A stretch of 64,000 bases of DNA, taken from assembly GCA_949710005.1 (NCBI GenBank), contig OX453286.1, positions 11,202,742 through 11,266,741 on the forward strand, read 5' to 3'. The notes under the pieces are model-generated. The model was not told the DNA's origin, ran no database searches, and saw only the letters and a program-made list of their open reading frames with translations. Numbering within the stretch: the first letter of the stretch is position 1; each line of letters opens with the position of its first letter. This document shows positions 1 through 11,023 of the stretch, one piece after another. The position numbers and the translations under genes are program-made. Source of the DNA: Ricordea florida (Eukaryota; Cnidaria; Anthozoa; Corallimorpharia; Ricordeidae).

Positions 1-79
1 AAGCCACTTTTGTAGAGGAATATTTTGTATCGCATGCTAAATGTCACGGATGACATTTCTTTTTCAAGTTAGGGGGAAG

Positions 80-299
80 TGTTAAGTAGTGAAATTACGT
101 TGTTTCTTAGAGGAATATATGTTAAGTGTCAGGCGTTCGTGCGGCAAAGGACTGGACATCCTGGTAGATGTTATATGACGTAGGCGATAACGATGTAAAA
201 AAAGAAAATCGAGCGAAGAAAGTGTTGATAGATGTTATAGTCAGTTCATAAAGAATACAGGTAGAAAACCCTAAAACGGTGTGGATATTCTATGTAACA
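80..299 (+). mobile_element. Possible 3' LTR of an LTR retrotransposon
   Basis: A purine run (AGGGGGAAG, 71-79) stands directly before TGTTAAG at 80, and about 220 bases later the sequence reads GTAACA, ending at 299. A polypurine tract followed by TG...CA is how the right-hand LTR of an LTR retrotransposon begins and ends. The element body would lie to the left, outside the window, so no second LTR can be compared. This rests on end signals only and could be coincidence. Confidence 0.3.
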
Positions 300-561
300 T
301 ATGCCCTTGCATGAAAACGAGGCTGGGCAAAAGACATATCATGATCAGGGTATGGAAGAATGCAATTATTAAACCTGTTAGAAATTCATCAAATCAAGAC
401 CTTTTTGAATAATCCCTTTTAATTCCTGACCAGTAAATTACTCAAAATCTAATACTGAATACTTTTGGAATCAAAAGGCAATGCTTCAAATACAGGCACT
501 GGAAAATCTTTTTAAAGTCCTCGTTTTCTGCTGATGTTTTATTATGAATAGGAAGAGCTAG

Positions 562-963
562 AAAATATCATATTTTTATGAGAGAGCAGCAGCATTTCGC
601 AAGGTAAAGAAGAATCTTGATTCTCTTCCCCCGACGAAGGATGCACTGCATCTCCATATCCATCGTGCAAACTTCCAGTCCATGATATGGAAAAATGCTA
701 AAGAGCCTCGACCATCCCCCGCAAGTCCAGAAGAGAATGGATGGTTCTACAAGGAAGGAGTTCTCAAGCCGAAGTTGACAAATCAAGAGGAAATATCAGC
801 ATCCTGTTTACAATTAGCATTCTGCGGATGTTCACGTGAGGACAGCTGCGTCAACCGGCGATGTACCTGTGTTCGGCTGTCTCTTGGATGCTCAAAGGGT
901 TGCAAGTGTGGAGACACATGCAGAAACACCAGAAACAATTCAGTGGAAGAAGACGACGTGTAA
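562..963 (+). CDS. Cys-rich (CXC-like) C-terminal ORF fragment
   Basis: An open frame from after the stop at 559-561 to the stop at 961-963 gives about 133 residues. The N-terminal half is helical and basic (KNLDSLPPTKDALHLH). The C-terminal half is a cysteine cluster (CGCSREDSC, then CTCVRLSLGC, then CKCGDTC) that resembles tesmin/TSO1-type CXC zinc-binding repeats. Similar tails close several uncharacterised, often transposon-borne, cnidarian proteins; that is family memory, not a search. No start codon is required where the frame opens, so this is probably a terminal exon or a truncated copy whose upstream part is missing. The first ATG, at 682, is internal to the conserved stretch. No function can be assigned beyond likely zinc or DNA binding. 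Confidence 0.4.
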   Translation, partial: KISYFYERAAAFRKVKKNLDSLPPTKDALHLHIHRANFQSMIWKNAKEPRPSPASPEENGWFYKEGVLKPKLTNQEEISASCLQLAFCGCSREDSCVNRRCTCVRLSLGCSKGCKCGDTCRNTRNNSVEEDDV

Positions 964-2290
964 TGTATATTGAAGAAAACCTATGACGCAGCAGCAGAAC
1001 ATTTCATTTACCCTTTCTATTTCATGATCAAACTATGGTCACAAGTGAGAAACCTGCAGTGTTTAAAGATTGTCTATAAGAAATAAATTTCTTGGACTGC
1101 AGTGAAAAAAATATGTTTAAACAGGACCTCTTTAAGACTAGCTTTTCCCATTTTAACTGATTACAATCATTTTGCCTTGTTTAAGAGCTGTACCCCCAAA
1201 GATACCTTTGTTAGCAAACGATGTGTCTAGAAATAACAGATTATCAATGATTGCGAAACTATGATTTCTATGCTTTTAACTGTGAAAGAGTAAGAATTAT
1301 TTAAAACTCTTTGACAAATTAATATCTCGTGACTAGTGTGCAGTGTTCACGTGACCATTCCTTAATCATAGACATGAATGCCAGCTAGAGGAAAACTCTT
1401 TTCAACAACCATATTATCAAATTTTCATTAGTTTGCCAGCCTTCTTCGCACTTTGATTGCATATTTTGTTTCAGCCTCGTTTTCATGCTGTTAGAGTGAA
1501 TATGGACACGTGACCATTTGTATAGCATAAATATTTATGCAAACTGTGCAGAAAATACTTTTGTGCAATAATACGACTAATTTTCATTAATGTGGTAGTG
1601 TTTGTCTTGCCGTAATTATTTTTTTCTGATTCAGCCTCGTTTCCATGCTGCAGGAGCAAGAGCCCGGAAAAGACACCCCTTAAATGCCAAACTCCTAAGA
1701 TTTCAAGCTGGAAACAGCTATATTCTTTATCAGGATGACAAGACGAAAATTTTAAGCCATGTTTCCTGCTTCTACTCAAAATGTTTTGCGAAAATCATTT
1801 TTTTGCTATCTGCCTCCTGACTATTTGTTACTGGGACACAAATTCAGACAAGCCAAGTTCAAATGTCTACCAGACACAAGTTTTTTTTAAGGGTGATTGA
1901 CAGCAGTTCAAGGGAGCTGTTTTCTTGTGGCAAAATGGGGTTCTTCATGGGTTTAAAATGAACTTAACTTAACTTAGGTGGTTCTATTGACATATCTGAT
2001 TATTATCCTCATCCCTTTCAGAACAGGAGTTCTTTTGAGCTTATTTTGACCATAAAACAGTTTTGTTGTAACAATAGTACTTGATAGCTAACAATTAAAG
2101 GTTATTTGCAAACAATGTAAACTTACATTATCTGTTGTCAAAACCAGAACATGAACATAAGCTTTTTGGCTATAACAACTATCAACAAAACTGGAAGCAA
2201 CTGGTTTGGTTGCAGCATTCATTAACCAATATGGTACCAACCTGTGTTGCAGATTTTATAGTAACAAAGGTGAAGTGATTTAATAAACAA
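964..2290. other. No gene recognised; AT-rich spacer
   Basis: Short frames on both strands carry no recognisable domain. A phrase close to TTCAGCCTCGTTTTCATGCTG occurs twice (about 1472 and 1632), suggesting an old duplicated repeat. Nothing else could be supported. Confidence 0.5.
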
Positions 2291-2320
2291 GTAATGAATT
2301 GGCTGCTGTTCGCATCATCC

Positions 2321-3688
2321 CTAATTCTCTGTTATATATTGACACAAAACATTTCTGATCAGCTGAGCATTTTCAACACCCACATCATCAGAGAGAGGAC
2401 CAAGTGCTGGCGGGTCATGAACTTCCTCGGTATCCCTGGCATCCCATTCTTCCAGGTATTCTGCATCTCCCTCTTGGCATATGTTGTGCAGTATACATGA
2501 AGCAATTACATGCTGAACTACATTTGCCAGATCACATTCCAAAGGACGTAGAAGACAGCGCCACCTCCCCTTCAATAGACCAAATGTCCTCTCAATCTGA
2601 ATACGAGCACGATTTAATCTGTAATTAAAATACTCCTTTTCAGGTGAAAGATTGGATCCAGTATAATCTTTCATAAGATGTTTATGGAAAGGGTATGCGG
2701 GATCCCCAACAAGAAATGGCTCAACAGTTGTGCCATTAATGTCTCTGGCTAATGTGTCGTGTCCTGTTACCAGAGTCCCATTGATAACTTTCTGTCCAAT
2801 ATTTGAGCGACTAAATACACGTGCATCATGACCCCTGCCTGGCCAACCAGCAAAAATATCAGTTATGCGACATTCACTGTCACAGACAGCCTGTACAATA
2901 ACAGAGTGGAATGACTTTCTGTTAAAATAGTCAGTGTGGTGGTTCTGAGGGGCCTTAATAGGAATATGGGTACTATCAATGGCACCCAAACACTGTGGAA
3001 AGTTCCACCTTGTAAGAAACCCTTCTATAATTGCCTCCAAATTTCTGCCCTCTTGTAAACGACTGATCATGTACTTTTTAGTTTCTATTAAAAACGACAT
3101 CGCTGTATTTACTTTCTGACAAGCTGTTCAAGCACCAACTCCAAATTTGTCGCCGATTTCTCGATAGTCAAGACCTTTTCTGAGTCGTTTGAGTAGCACT
3201 GCAACTATAGTTACTACTGGTACTGGTCTTCTCATTCTAGTTGCTGCGCGTCCCACTCCTTGCAATGAGTGGACAAGTTGCTGAAATATTCACTTGGGAA
3301 CTCGATAGCTCTCAAGCCATCTTTGCTCACTTAAGTTCATAAACTCACTTTCCAAAACGCCGCTGATCCTTGGAAATGCCCATACTCGGTGAACATTTTC
3401 GGGGTGCCTCACTGCGATAAAACGATGGAGTTTGTTTCTTGTTTCAAAACATATTGTTGATGTTACATCTTTCAAAACTAGTTGATCTTGACTTTGTTCA
3501 ACGGAAATTGAACTGTTATAGAAGAATACAATCATCAAAAGGCAGCAGGCGGCTAAACATGTACATATTTGAGTACAATACACAACAACACACAAATTGC
3601 ACATGGCGAACAAATATGGCGAACTGCAGAAAAAGATGCTGGGCACCAAGCCTTCTGCACGAGTGTGAACATACTCGGTCCAGGGCAC
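2321..3688 (-). pseudogene. PIF/Harbinger transposase pseudogene (HARBI1-like, DDE_Tnp_4)
   Basis: One minus-strand frame runs from about 3688 to 2321 and is interrupted by two in-frame TGA codons at 3290-3292 and 3128-3130. The larger intact part (3100-2321, 259 residues) has the PIF/Harbinger catalytic blocks: first Asp in GAIDSTH, second Asp in GDPAYP and the Glu in IQIERTFGLLKGRW, followed by the conserved CILHNIC helix. The part before 3290 ends in LSEQRWLESY. The enzyme would cut and paste an element that duplicates a 3-bp TWA target. A plausible right terminus lies at 3757, where GAGCCC is followed by TTA and the sequence before it reads as the start of an inverted repeat; no matching left end was found between 1 and 2320, so the element looks truncated. 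The Myb-like partner gene usual for autonomous copies is missing. Confidence 0.88.
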
Positions 3689-3811
3689 TCGGATGTCTGA
3701 ATGACGTCCATTTTAGTGCCTGGTGCCACGGAACGGGCACCTAGTCTGAACGAGCCCTTATTGTTTTTGTTGGGGAAAAAGTGTCCTACTGGTATGCAAT
3801 TAGTTTCTTAG

Positions 3812-4554
3812 TTAGTTTGCCAAAGCAAGGCTGAAACTTGTATCTTTAAAACTTTAGCTCACAAAATTGAAGAGGAACAAGATAAAGAGAATGTTTACTT
3901 AATTTTCAATATCCTATCGGGTTCCGGGAAACTACAGGACGCTAAACAGTTTATTGAGCGCAACTTGTCTTCTGAGCTTGACAACCATCACTGGAGCAAG
4001 TGGTGGTGTCGGTTGAATCACCTACCAATGTTTACAAGGGCCATTAAGGAAATGGACAAGAAAGATTGGGAAGAAGGACCAGATACTACCAATCCAGTTG
4101 AGGCATTGAACCGACAATCATTGCAGGAAGGTTGCACTGTTCTTCATACATTAATGGAAAACAGTTACCTGAAGGATCGCTTACAAGCGATGAAAGCAGA
4201 AGTTTGTGAAGGTAATGTTACAACCTCTTACAGTGCATCACCTGGTAAACCAAAAAGTAAACGAAAGCGTACAAGCATTGGGAATTCAGGAAATGAACGT
4301 CCACCAGACAAGCGCCGGCATATAATAAGTCAGAAAAGGGCCGAATGATTGAAGTGGAATATGATGAAAAGAACAAAACAGGAAAAGTGACAAAGTACTG
4401 ATGGTGCAAAGGACAGATCGTGGCCTATAGGAAACACGAAGGGTACTTGGTAAGATTTGAGGATAGAAATCCTGATGAGGGAACAGTTGTCGCTGGTTGG
4501 TCAGATTGGATTCCAGACTTAAATAGTAAGGATGTTCGTTTGTTAGATCAGTAA
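3812..4554 (+). pseudogene. MULE-like transposase-associated C-terminus with Tudor-like tail
   Basis: The frame is open from 3812 to the stop at 4346-4348 (the labelled ORF begins with a TTG at 3965, so the true start is further upstream). It contains a conserved-looking WSKWWCRLNHLPMF block, then TTNPVEALNRQS, then a basic low-complexity segment. Shifting one frame at the overlapping ATGA continues to 4554 with [15 protein letters not shown] and [15 protein letters not shown], which has the look of a Tudor/chromatin-reader barrel and is broken by one TGA. Proteins of this plan in cnidarian genomes are transposon-borne; I attribute it to a Mutator-like or related DDE family with moderate doubt. 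Frameshift and stop together mark it as a dead copy. Confidence 0.5.
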
Positions 4555-4958
4555 TTTCAAGTACTATCGCTGACTCCAATCAACAGAGGCACCCAACGAG
4601 CAAATCTTTCCAAAGACGTCGGAAGTGTCTAAAATGGATTTCTCTATGTTATAGAAGCCTTTTTAGTTAATTTGGGGATGCCCTAAGGACTATTTATCTG
4701 CTCGGATATTTAAGGGAAACTTTAGTCGTTTCGAAAATTCTAGGGTCCTTTCTTGAGTCATCTGAAAGTTTAAGCTATCCTGACAGGTCTTGACAGGTAT
4801 ACAGGATGTTGGGAGGTCCTGATGTACAAACCAAAAAAAAGCGAAATAAATGGTATTTGATTGAAAGTTCCAACCATTAGTTTTTGGCTCACGGTTTACA
4901 TCTAAGAATTGACTAAATTTCAACCCTTCTGAGCTTTCTCGCTGGGTCAACCCAACCC
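4555..4958. other. No gene recognised
   Basis: About 400 bases after the transposase remnant. The minus-strand frame at 5040-4690 shows no known domain and partly reads the first satellite units, so it was not called. Confidence 0.4.
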
Positions 4959-5600
4959 ATTTGGAACCACCTTGATTACGTACTGTAACATTTTTAAGCC
5001 AATATCTAACGGCTTCATTTGGAACCACATACTGTAGCATTTAAGGCCAATAACGAACGGCTTAATTTGGAACCACATTTATTACATACAGTAACATTTT
5101 AGGCCAATAACTAACGGCTTAATTTGGAACCACATTTATTACATACAGTAACATTTTAGGCCAATAACTAACGGCTTAATTTGGAACCACCTTGATTACA
5201 TACTGTAACATTTTAAGCCAATATCTAACAGCTTCATTTGGAACTACATACTGCAACATTTTCAGCCAATAACTAACGGCTTAATTTGGAACCATATTTA
5301 TTAAATACTGTAACGTGTTAAGGCTAATTTTAGGCGAGTAAATAATGGCTTAATTTGGAACCACACTTGTTACATACTGTACCATTTTAAGCCAATATCT
5401 AACGGCTGATTTGGAACCACATTTATTACATACTGTAACATTTTAAGCCAATAAAAAATGGCTTAATTTGGAAGCGCACTCCTTACATACTGTAACATTT
5501 TTGGCCAATAACAAATGGCCTATGATTAGCGTTGGCACTGGAGTAGTTGTATAAACTGGTAATATACATACTGTAACATTTTAGGCCAATAACTAACGGC
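4959..5600. repeat. ~57-bp satellite array, about 11 units
   Basis: Tandem units share the core ATTTGGAACCACATTTATTA, then CATACTGTAACATTTTA and GGCCAATAACTAACGGCTT. Most units are 56-58 bp; two are shortened to about 48 bp by the same internal deletion and one is expanded to about 69 bp. The two units near 5070-5180 are almost identical, so the array has grown by recent local duplication. The last units degrade into unique sequence after 5520. There are no unique spacers between identical repeats, so it is not a CRISPR-like array. Confidence 0.9.
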
Positions 5601-5799
5601 GTATGATTTGCGTCGATATTATAGTACTTTAATAGATCCGACGGTGTAACTGGCATAAAACCTTAAAGTGTATATACTGTATTATTAGCATAATATGTTA
5701 AAGTATGTACTGCCTCCTCAAAAGATGCAAATCAAACAGGTAACACCTCATCTTTGCTGGTTCACAGTTTAAAACAACACCCTGCAATTAACTGGCTGA

Positions 5800-6610
5800 A
5801 CTAAAAATTGCATCTATGAATGTCAGGGGAATAGGAAACAACAATGAAAGATGAGAGACACTCAACTGGCTCAGAAACAAACAGCAATCAATTATCTTTT
5901 TGCAAGAGGTACACTGTACGGGAGCAACTATTGACACATGGGGATCTGAGTGGGGCTACAAAGCTCTCTTTAGTTGCTTTTCAGGCAGCTCAGCAGGCGT
6001 TTGCATTCTCTTTAACAACAGACGTTATGTTGCATACAATATTAAGGCTGATGAAAAACTGTTCACTGTTGCAAAAATGCTCCTAATGAAGACGACCTGA
6101 CCTTTTTTAAGCAAGTTTTTGATCACTAAGACGATTTTGTGTGCGAAGAAATAATCTTGGGAAGTGATTTCAATCTCGTTTTGGATGTTACGGAGGATGA
6201 GAAGGGCGGCCTTCTTAAAACTTACCAAAATGGCTCGAAAATAACGAATCAAGATTGCAAAGAATTAAACTAAATGGATATATGGAGAACGCTGCAGGCT
6301 GATAAACACAGATATACATGGCGCTGGAAGAAGCCAGAAATTAAATCCAGACTTGACTTCTTTTTAATAAGCTCAGATTTAATCTGCAACATCAACTTGG
6401 CAGACATTGTTCCCGGGTAAAAACTAATCATTCAATGATATTGCTTAAAATAGCCCTACACTACAACCCAAGAGGAAGAGGCTTTTGGAAGCTAAACACC
6501 TCACTCTTGAAAGACAAGGAATGTTTGAGCCTTATTGAAACAACTATTTATCAAACTAAAAACGAACACCAGTCTGACATCTCGGTTAAAGTGTTACTGA
6601 AAAAAAATTT
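5800..6610 (+). pseudogene. LINE (Tx1/L1-like) endonuclease-domain remnant
   Basis: Pieces of an apurinic-type endonuclease of a non-LTR retrotransposon can be read in order across frames: KIASMNVRGIG near 5805, LQEVHCTGATIDTW near 5900, GSDFNLVLDVTEDEKG near 6155, YTWRWKKPEIKSRLDFFLIS near 6310, then a degraded SDHSMI-like block near 6430 and GFWKLNTSLLKD near 6480. The order and spacing match the N-terminal half of ORF2 in Tx1-type elements. Many stops and frameshifts break it, and no reverse transcriptase follows, so it is a dead fragment. It may be of the same family as the Tx1 LINE at 19.7 kb, which retains the other half of the protein. Confidence 0.75.
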
Positions 6611-7035
6611 TCGTAGTGGAGATTTTTGCATAATAATAAATTATGAACATTACCCATAAACAATTTCCAATTTTTTTCTCATTTGCGGAACATGGAAAAT
6701 GCTTTTTCAGTCACTCTAAGTTGGCCGCTTGAACTCAAAACTGGCGGCCATCTTGGCAAGGCCAAATCAGCCTTGTGACGTCATGAACTCAGAGCAAACT
6801 CCGCGTGAGCATGGAGTGTGACCAGAAAGTCAAGAGGTCAAAGAAACAGTCTTTGGGCAAGTACTGTGTAGCATAACTCTAGAACAGAGGGCACATTCAT
6901 GCATATGTTCCCGCGTGATGAAACAATTTGCAAGAAATGGATTCACTTCATCCAAAGACATAGAGCGAAATGGAAGCCATCGAAGACCTCTGTGCTTTAT
7001 TTGGTACATTTTGAAGTAACGAACTTTGAACATCA
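6611..7035. other. No gene recognised
   Basis: AT-rich sequence between the LINE remnant and the SINE. It contains a short inverted phrase (GGCCAAATCAGCC, about 6760) but no coding or RNA signal. Confidence 0.4.
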
Positions 7036-7240
7036 AAACGACCTAAATGTGGGGGAAGGCTACGCATTTCAATCAAAGCGATGGTCGTGGGTTCAAATCC
7101 CATTCAGGCCTGAGTTTTTTTTTCAGACTCTAATTTCACAGCTGCTTAACTTGTGTAAATAACTGCGATGATCAATTAATGACATTACATATTACTCCAC
7201 AGTTCAAATATGTGGTCTTTCATATATTCATTTGAATCAA
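7036..7240 (+). mobile_element. tRNA-derived SINE
   Basis: The sequence GGTTCAAATCC at 7090-7100 is a near-perfect RNA polymerase III B box. It sits downstream of a tRNA-like stretch (GATGGTCGTGG) and is followed by CATTCAGGCCTGAG, a T run, and a tail reading GTAAATAACTGCGATGATC. A cloverleaf cannot be closed with proper acceptor and anticodon arms, so this is a SINE and not a working tRNA gene. I recall similar tRNA heads and tails as abundant in coral genomes. Confidence 0.6.
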
Positions 7241-7685
7241 TGTTGGGTTTGTTGCTTAACATGCAAAGTTTCATGTTTTTCTATTTTTATCCCTTAGATT
7301 ATTCGAAATGCTATTAAGAAGTCGACTACGCTTCCACTCCAGAACATCGAAGCACCAAAATCCTCTGCTATACCAGCCAGCTTTAATTACCCTGAAACCA
7401 TTTCCATACAATGTATGAAGTATTCAAGAGACTTTGTTATTTTGGAATACAAACTTTATTTGTGGTTTTTTTTTCTCTTATTTGAAAAATTATGTGGTGA
7501 ATGTAAACGTTCAGACATCAACCAACATCTATTTCCTGTTCTTTTTGTAGGGTGGCACCTGGTACCTCATGTCAAGATGAGCCAAAATTAATTGTGTTTT
7601 ACAGTGCCTTGCTGAATCATTTTTCCCTCTTTTGCTTCATCCCAAAACTGAAAGTCCAAAAGTTTCGATGAAAAGTTGTGGCACT
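7241..7685. other. No certain gene; possible exon near 7298
   Basis: A pyrimidine tract and CCTTAG precede a short open stretch from about 7298, consistent with an acceptor site for an exon of the transposase remnant that follows. No domain could be recognised in it. Confidence 0.3.
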
Positions 7686-7689
7686 ATGG

Positions 7690-8034
7690 TGACAGTGAAC
7701 CAACAATGTCAATTTTGCAAGACGAATTTCAAATGGAGGAACCAGCCATTTATACTGGGAATTAAGATACCCTGTTGAGAATGTTCTCAGCTTTGCTGTA
7801 CTAATGGCTGGTGCCTCCATTGGCAAATCAATTCTTGTTATGAAACACATGGGACTGAATGTATATGAGGCAAGAACATTTTTCTACCATCAGAGTAGAT
7901 TTCTTTTCCCAACCATTTTGAAATACTGGGAAACCTATCAGGCATCATTGATCAACAAGTTGAAAGATATCAAGGATGTAGCCTGGTCAGGTGATAGCAG
8001 GTTTGATTCAATGGGCCATTCTTCGTAGTTGTGC
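7690..8034 (+). pseudogene. DDE transposase fragment (THAP/Kolobok-type)
   Basis: From about 7690 the frame can be followed through degraded sequence into an open part at 7804-8028 reading LMAGASIGKSILVMKHMG, then YHQSRFLFPTILKYW, then VAWSGDSRFDSMGHS. The last block, with its aspartate, matches the first catalytic region of a transposase family that I associate with THAP-bearing Kolobok elements; the assignment is from memory. The protein stops abruptly at 8028, a few bases before a TTAA (8041-8044) that begins another inserted element. The remaining catalytic half was not found after that element ends at 10341. The copy is therefore truncated or too decayed to follow. Confidence 0.5.
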
Positions 8035-8044
8035 CTTTATTTAA

Positions 8045-10341
8045 GGTATTCCTGGAGGCTAAAGTGACTCTTTCGGATTGCCGTAATTTTTTTTCAGCTA
8101 ATAGGCAAGCTCAACATGAACTCGCATGCAAAGTTTCAGGTTGATACAACCAAACTCTACCGAGATATAGGCGAGCGAATTTTTGTTTCTAGGGCTGATT
8201 TTGCGGGAAAAGTAGGACACCATGCTGTGCCCAAAACACCATCATCTTGCTTTGGAATTCCCGAAGGATGATCTGGTTGACAGATCGCTGACATAAAACT
8301 ATGTCATCCGACACAAAAGATAATGACAGGCCTACACGGACTCCCCTCGTGAGTTGTGGTAGCGATGCATTTTAGCCTTCTGTCAAATCTTTGCTGTAAT
8401 GAGCGTATCTTTAAGAGATTTGCCTCTCGTGCATGATATAATGGGAGGCTTTGTATAGATGCTTTTCAGCAACTGCTGGTTTTGTATGACAACCCAGTTT
8501 TTTATTAAAATTTTCTTTAAGTCACGCACTGTTGGGTGATACATCGTGACAAATGGCAAGACTCTCATTTGAGTCTTTTTTCTTTGTTGGAGTGCCAACT
8601 TTCTGTCTTCAAAGCAGACTCCTTTTAGGGACCTCTCAATGAAGTTATTAGGGTATCCTCGCGTTTTGAGGCGTAGTTTGAAGTTTGAGAGGCACTCTCA
8701 AATGTAGTCTGTGAAGAGTTTGTTCTGAGGAGTCGTGTTGCTTCGCCCAGAGGGTGACATGAGGTGAAATGCGGGTATTGGAAGGTTTCTGTCGGCTTGT
8801 AGTGGGTCCTGATGTCCAGGATAGAGTCAGCTTGAAATCTACCCCTTTTGTACACTATTGTGTCGAGGAAAGTGATTTCCCTCTCTGAAAAATTTGATGG
8901 TTCAGAGAATACAATGTTGTGACTTTAACACGTTTATTTGTGTTGCTTACATGTGTTGACACAATATTCGTGAGTTCCAGGAGCCTTTTCTCCAATTCAG
9001 CTAGTTTTACATCGTTGTTGTTTACAATGTTTGACGCCGATTGCGACTCAAAACGACTCTGCCTATTTACATTTTGCAATTGTTTTCGTTGGTGTTACGA
9101 GTCAGTGGTCTGGGTTGCGATGGTGGAGGTGAATCCTCGGTGGCATCATTTAGTTTGTCCTCTGACATGTTTTCTTCGGTGTCCGAAAGTGGACAGTACG
9201 AAGGTGTTTTTGGTACTTAATAACAGACATCCTCGTCACCAGGTGTATTTGGTCTGAGGTATTGAAGTAATTCGTTGTCTGTAATCTGCTTCGGCAGGAA
9301 CGCTCGGTTTCGATTCTTTACGAATCAGACTGTTGAGCTCGATGTCGTTTGCCATTCTTCAATTGTCCATCCTTCGTTTCTCGACTTTTCAAAATCTAAA
9401 CGGATTCTTGCTTTCGAACCATAACCTCGGGCTTCGTGAGCCTTTTCCGATGCTTTTTTCCTGCTTATAGACATTTTCGTTTTGGGCATTGCGGAATCTT
9501 CGTAAAATACATTCTCCTACTTTGCACAATACTTTTCGTCGCTACATGGGGTTTCGGGCTGTCAACGCTGAAATTCGAGGTGCTGTTGCTATGGTGAGGT
9601 GTCAATGTTTACTATCCCTGCATCTGATTGGTTTCGCGGGAAAAATAGGGGCACGCGAAGGGCGTAAAAGGCCAAATATGGGGCTCTATTTTGCGTTTTA
9701 CCGCTGCAAACGATTATTAAAGACTCAGGCAACATGGCTGCCATCAAATACAGCACAGTATTTGGTCTCCTAATCGATTTCTCTTCAATTTGCGGATAAT
9801 TTTTGGACGTAAATGGCCTACAAATTTTGAGGAGAGCCTTACCAGTTGTAACTTCTTTGTGTGGTTTTGGCAGAAAGACTTGAAACTTGGAGGATATGAA
9901 ATAAACATATATACGAATATTTCCTTGGCAGCGCGTCAGTTCTTCTCAGATATATGAATGGTGGTGGCTCCACGAAATTCACGGACAAGAGATATCAGAT
10001 TATGCGCCTTAAAATATTCTGGTTTTTCTTAATTTTGACACACTGCCAAAGCAATGTAGATAATATTGATGTGCATCGTTTGGCCAAAGGTTATGCCCAA
10101 TGGATAAATTTTACTCAAGATTTTTAAGAAAGTGTGATGTGACATGGTTACGACCACGCCCACATATACGTCAAATTCCAGAAATACTTTACATTCTTTC
10201 TAAGAAAAAACAATTTTGTCAGAATGTACTTGAAATGATTATTCAATGGTGTTAATATGGCAGACTTTGCGTAAATATATCTTAGAAAATCCCTACAAAC
10301 GATATCAAACAAAAATGCCTAAAATAGCCTCCAGGAATACC
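8045..10341. mobile_element. TTAA-flanked element with ~17-bp terminal inverted repeats
   Basis: GGTATTCCTGGAGGCTA at 8045 reappears as its reverse complement ending at 10341, and TTAA flanks both ends (8041-8044 and 10342-10345). A TTAA target duplication is typical of Kolobok and piggyBac transposons. The 2.3-kb interior encodes no transposase; instead it holds a Penelope-type retroelement remnant on the minus strand. It is best read as a non-autonomous element that later received a retroelement. Confidence 0.6.
8383..9474 (-). pseudogene. Penelope-like element, N-terminus fused to C-terminal reverse transcriptase
   Basis: On the minus strand an ATG at 9474 starts a basic N-terminal segment (SISRKKASEKAHEARGYGSK, then NEGWTIEEWQTTSS). 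A coiled-coil-like stretch (KLAELEKRLLELTNIV) follows near 9000. Directly afterwards the sequence enters the end of a Penelope reverse transcriptase: EITFLDTIVYKRGRFQAD, ILDIRTHYKPTETFQYPHFT, CHPLG, then after frame changes RVLPFVTMYHP and SLKDTLITAKI, ending at 8383. The catalytic palm (with its YxDD box) that should lie between coiled coil and thumb is absent, so the copy carries a large internal deletion. No GIY-YIG domain was seen downstream. It lies wholly inside the TTAA-flanked element. Confidence 0.75.
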
Positions 10342-10435
10342 TTAAGCATGTTCAAGTCAGTTGCCATTGTTTCTCTATTTATGCACCATTTAGTATTAGA
10401 AAACAGTCCTAAGAAAATACGCACGCTGATTGGTT
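9475..10435. other. Remainder of the TTAA-flanked element and flank; no gene
   Basis: No recognisable coding sequence. The part up to 10341 belongs to the inserted element, including probable 5' sequence of the Penelope remnant. Confidence 0.4.
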
Positions 10436-10572
10436 AGAATTCGTGTTTCTATAACTCGATAGAAACACAGAACTAGACAAGCTGTTGACGTAATGATGAC
10501 GCGGCAAGGAGAATTTACATTTTGGTCATCATAGTTACAAGTTGCTTTCCTTTTTTTCGTTGCGGTGTTTTC

Positions 10573-10646
10573 TTAAAGAAATAGAAAACATGTTCTTTGT
10601 GTTTTTATCGAGTTATAGAAACACTCGTGAAAGTTTGGGAGAACTC

Positions 10647-10677
<31 letters not shown>

Positions 10678-10678
10678 C

Positions 10679-10709
<31 letters not shown>

Positions 10710-10767
10710 CTTCCACTCGTGTTTCTATAACTCGATAGAAACACAGTACATGTTTTCTATTTCTTAA
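10573..10767. repeat. Long foldback palindrome (~95-bp arms)
   Basis: The left arm (TTAAAGAAATAGAAAACATG onward) and right arm (ending CATGTTTTCTATTTCTTAA) are reverse complements for about 95 bases, with a few mismatches and a centre near 10670 (CGCCTGCGGCTCG). Inner blocks include ATCGAGTTATAGAAACAC, GTTTGGGAGAAC and GCTGTGG in both arms. A partial copy of the outer arm (TTCTATAACTCGATAGAAACAC) lies at about 10446-10468. This is a foldback/MITE-type repeat able to extrude a long hairpin. Confidence 0.85.
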
Positions 10768-11023
10768 ATAATAAAGCCTCACCAGGAGGAAACAAACAAA
10801 GGGTTTATTGATTTCTGTCAGCACGCTCTTATCCTGATACATAGGCCGTTGCCTCATGGGTGTGAAATTGTGACCTTATCCTGTGGTACATGCATGATGG
10901 TAAGGGTCGCTTTTTGTCCCATCCTAACGGGCCAAACAACCATTGAGCCAGCCAACGATTAGCCACAGCCCTGAGAAGCCTATGAATTCAAATAATATCC
11001 CATAATAATCAAAGGACTAAGCA

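Noticed and set aside
4959-5600. CRISPR array
   Set aside because: Units are head-to-tail without unique spacers and the genome is eukaryotic.
7036-7240. tRNA gene
   Set aside because: A good B box is present, but acceptor and anticodon arms do not pair and a SINE-like tail follows.
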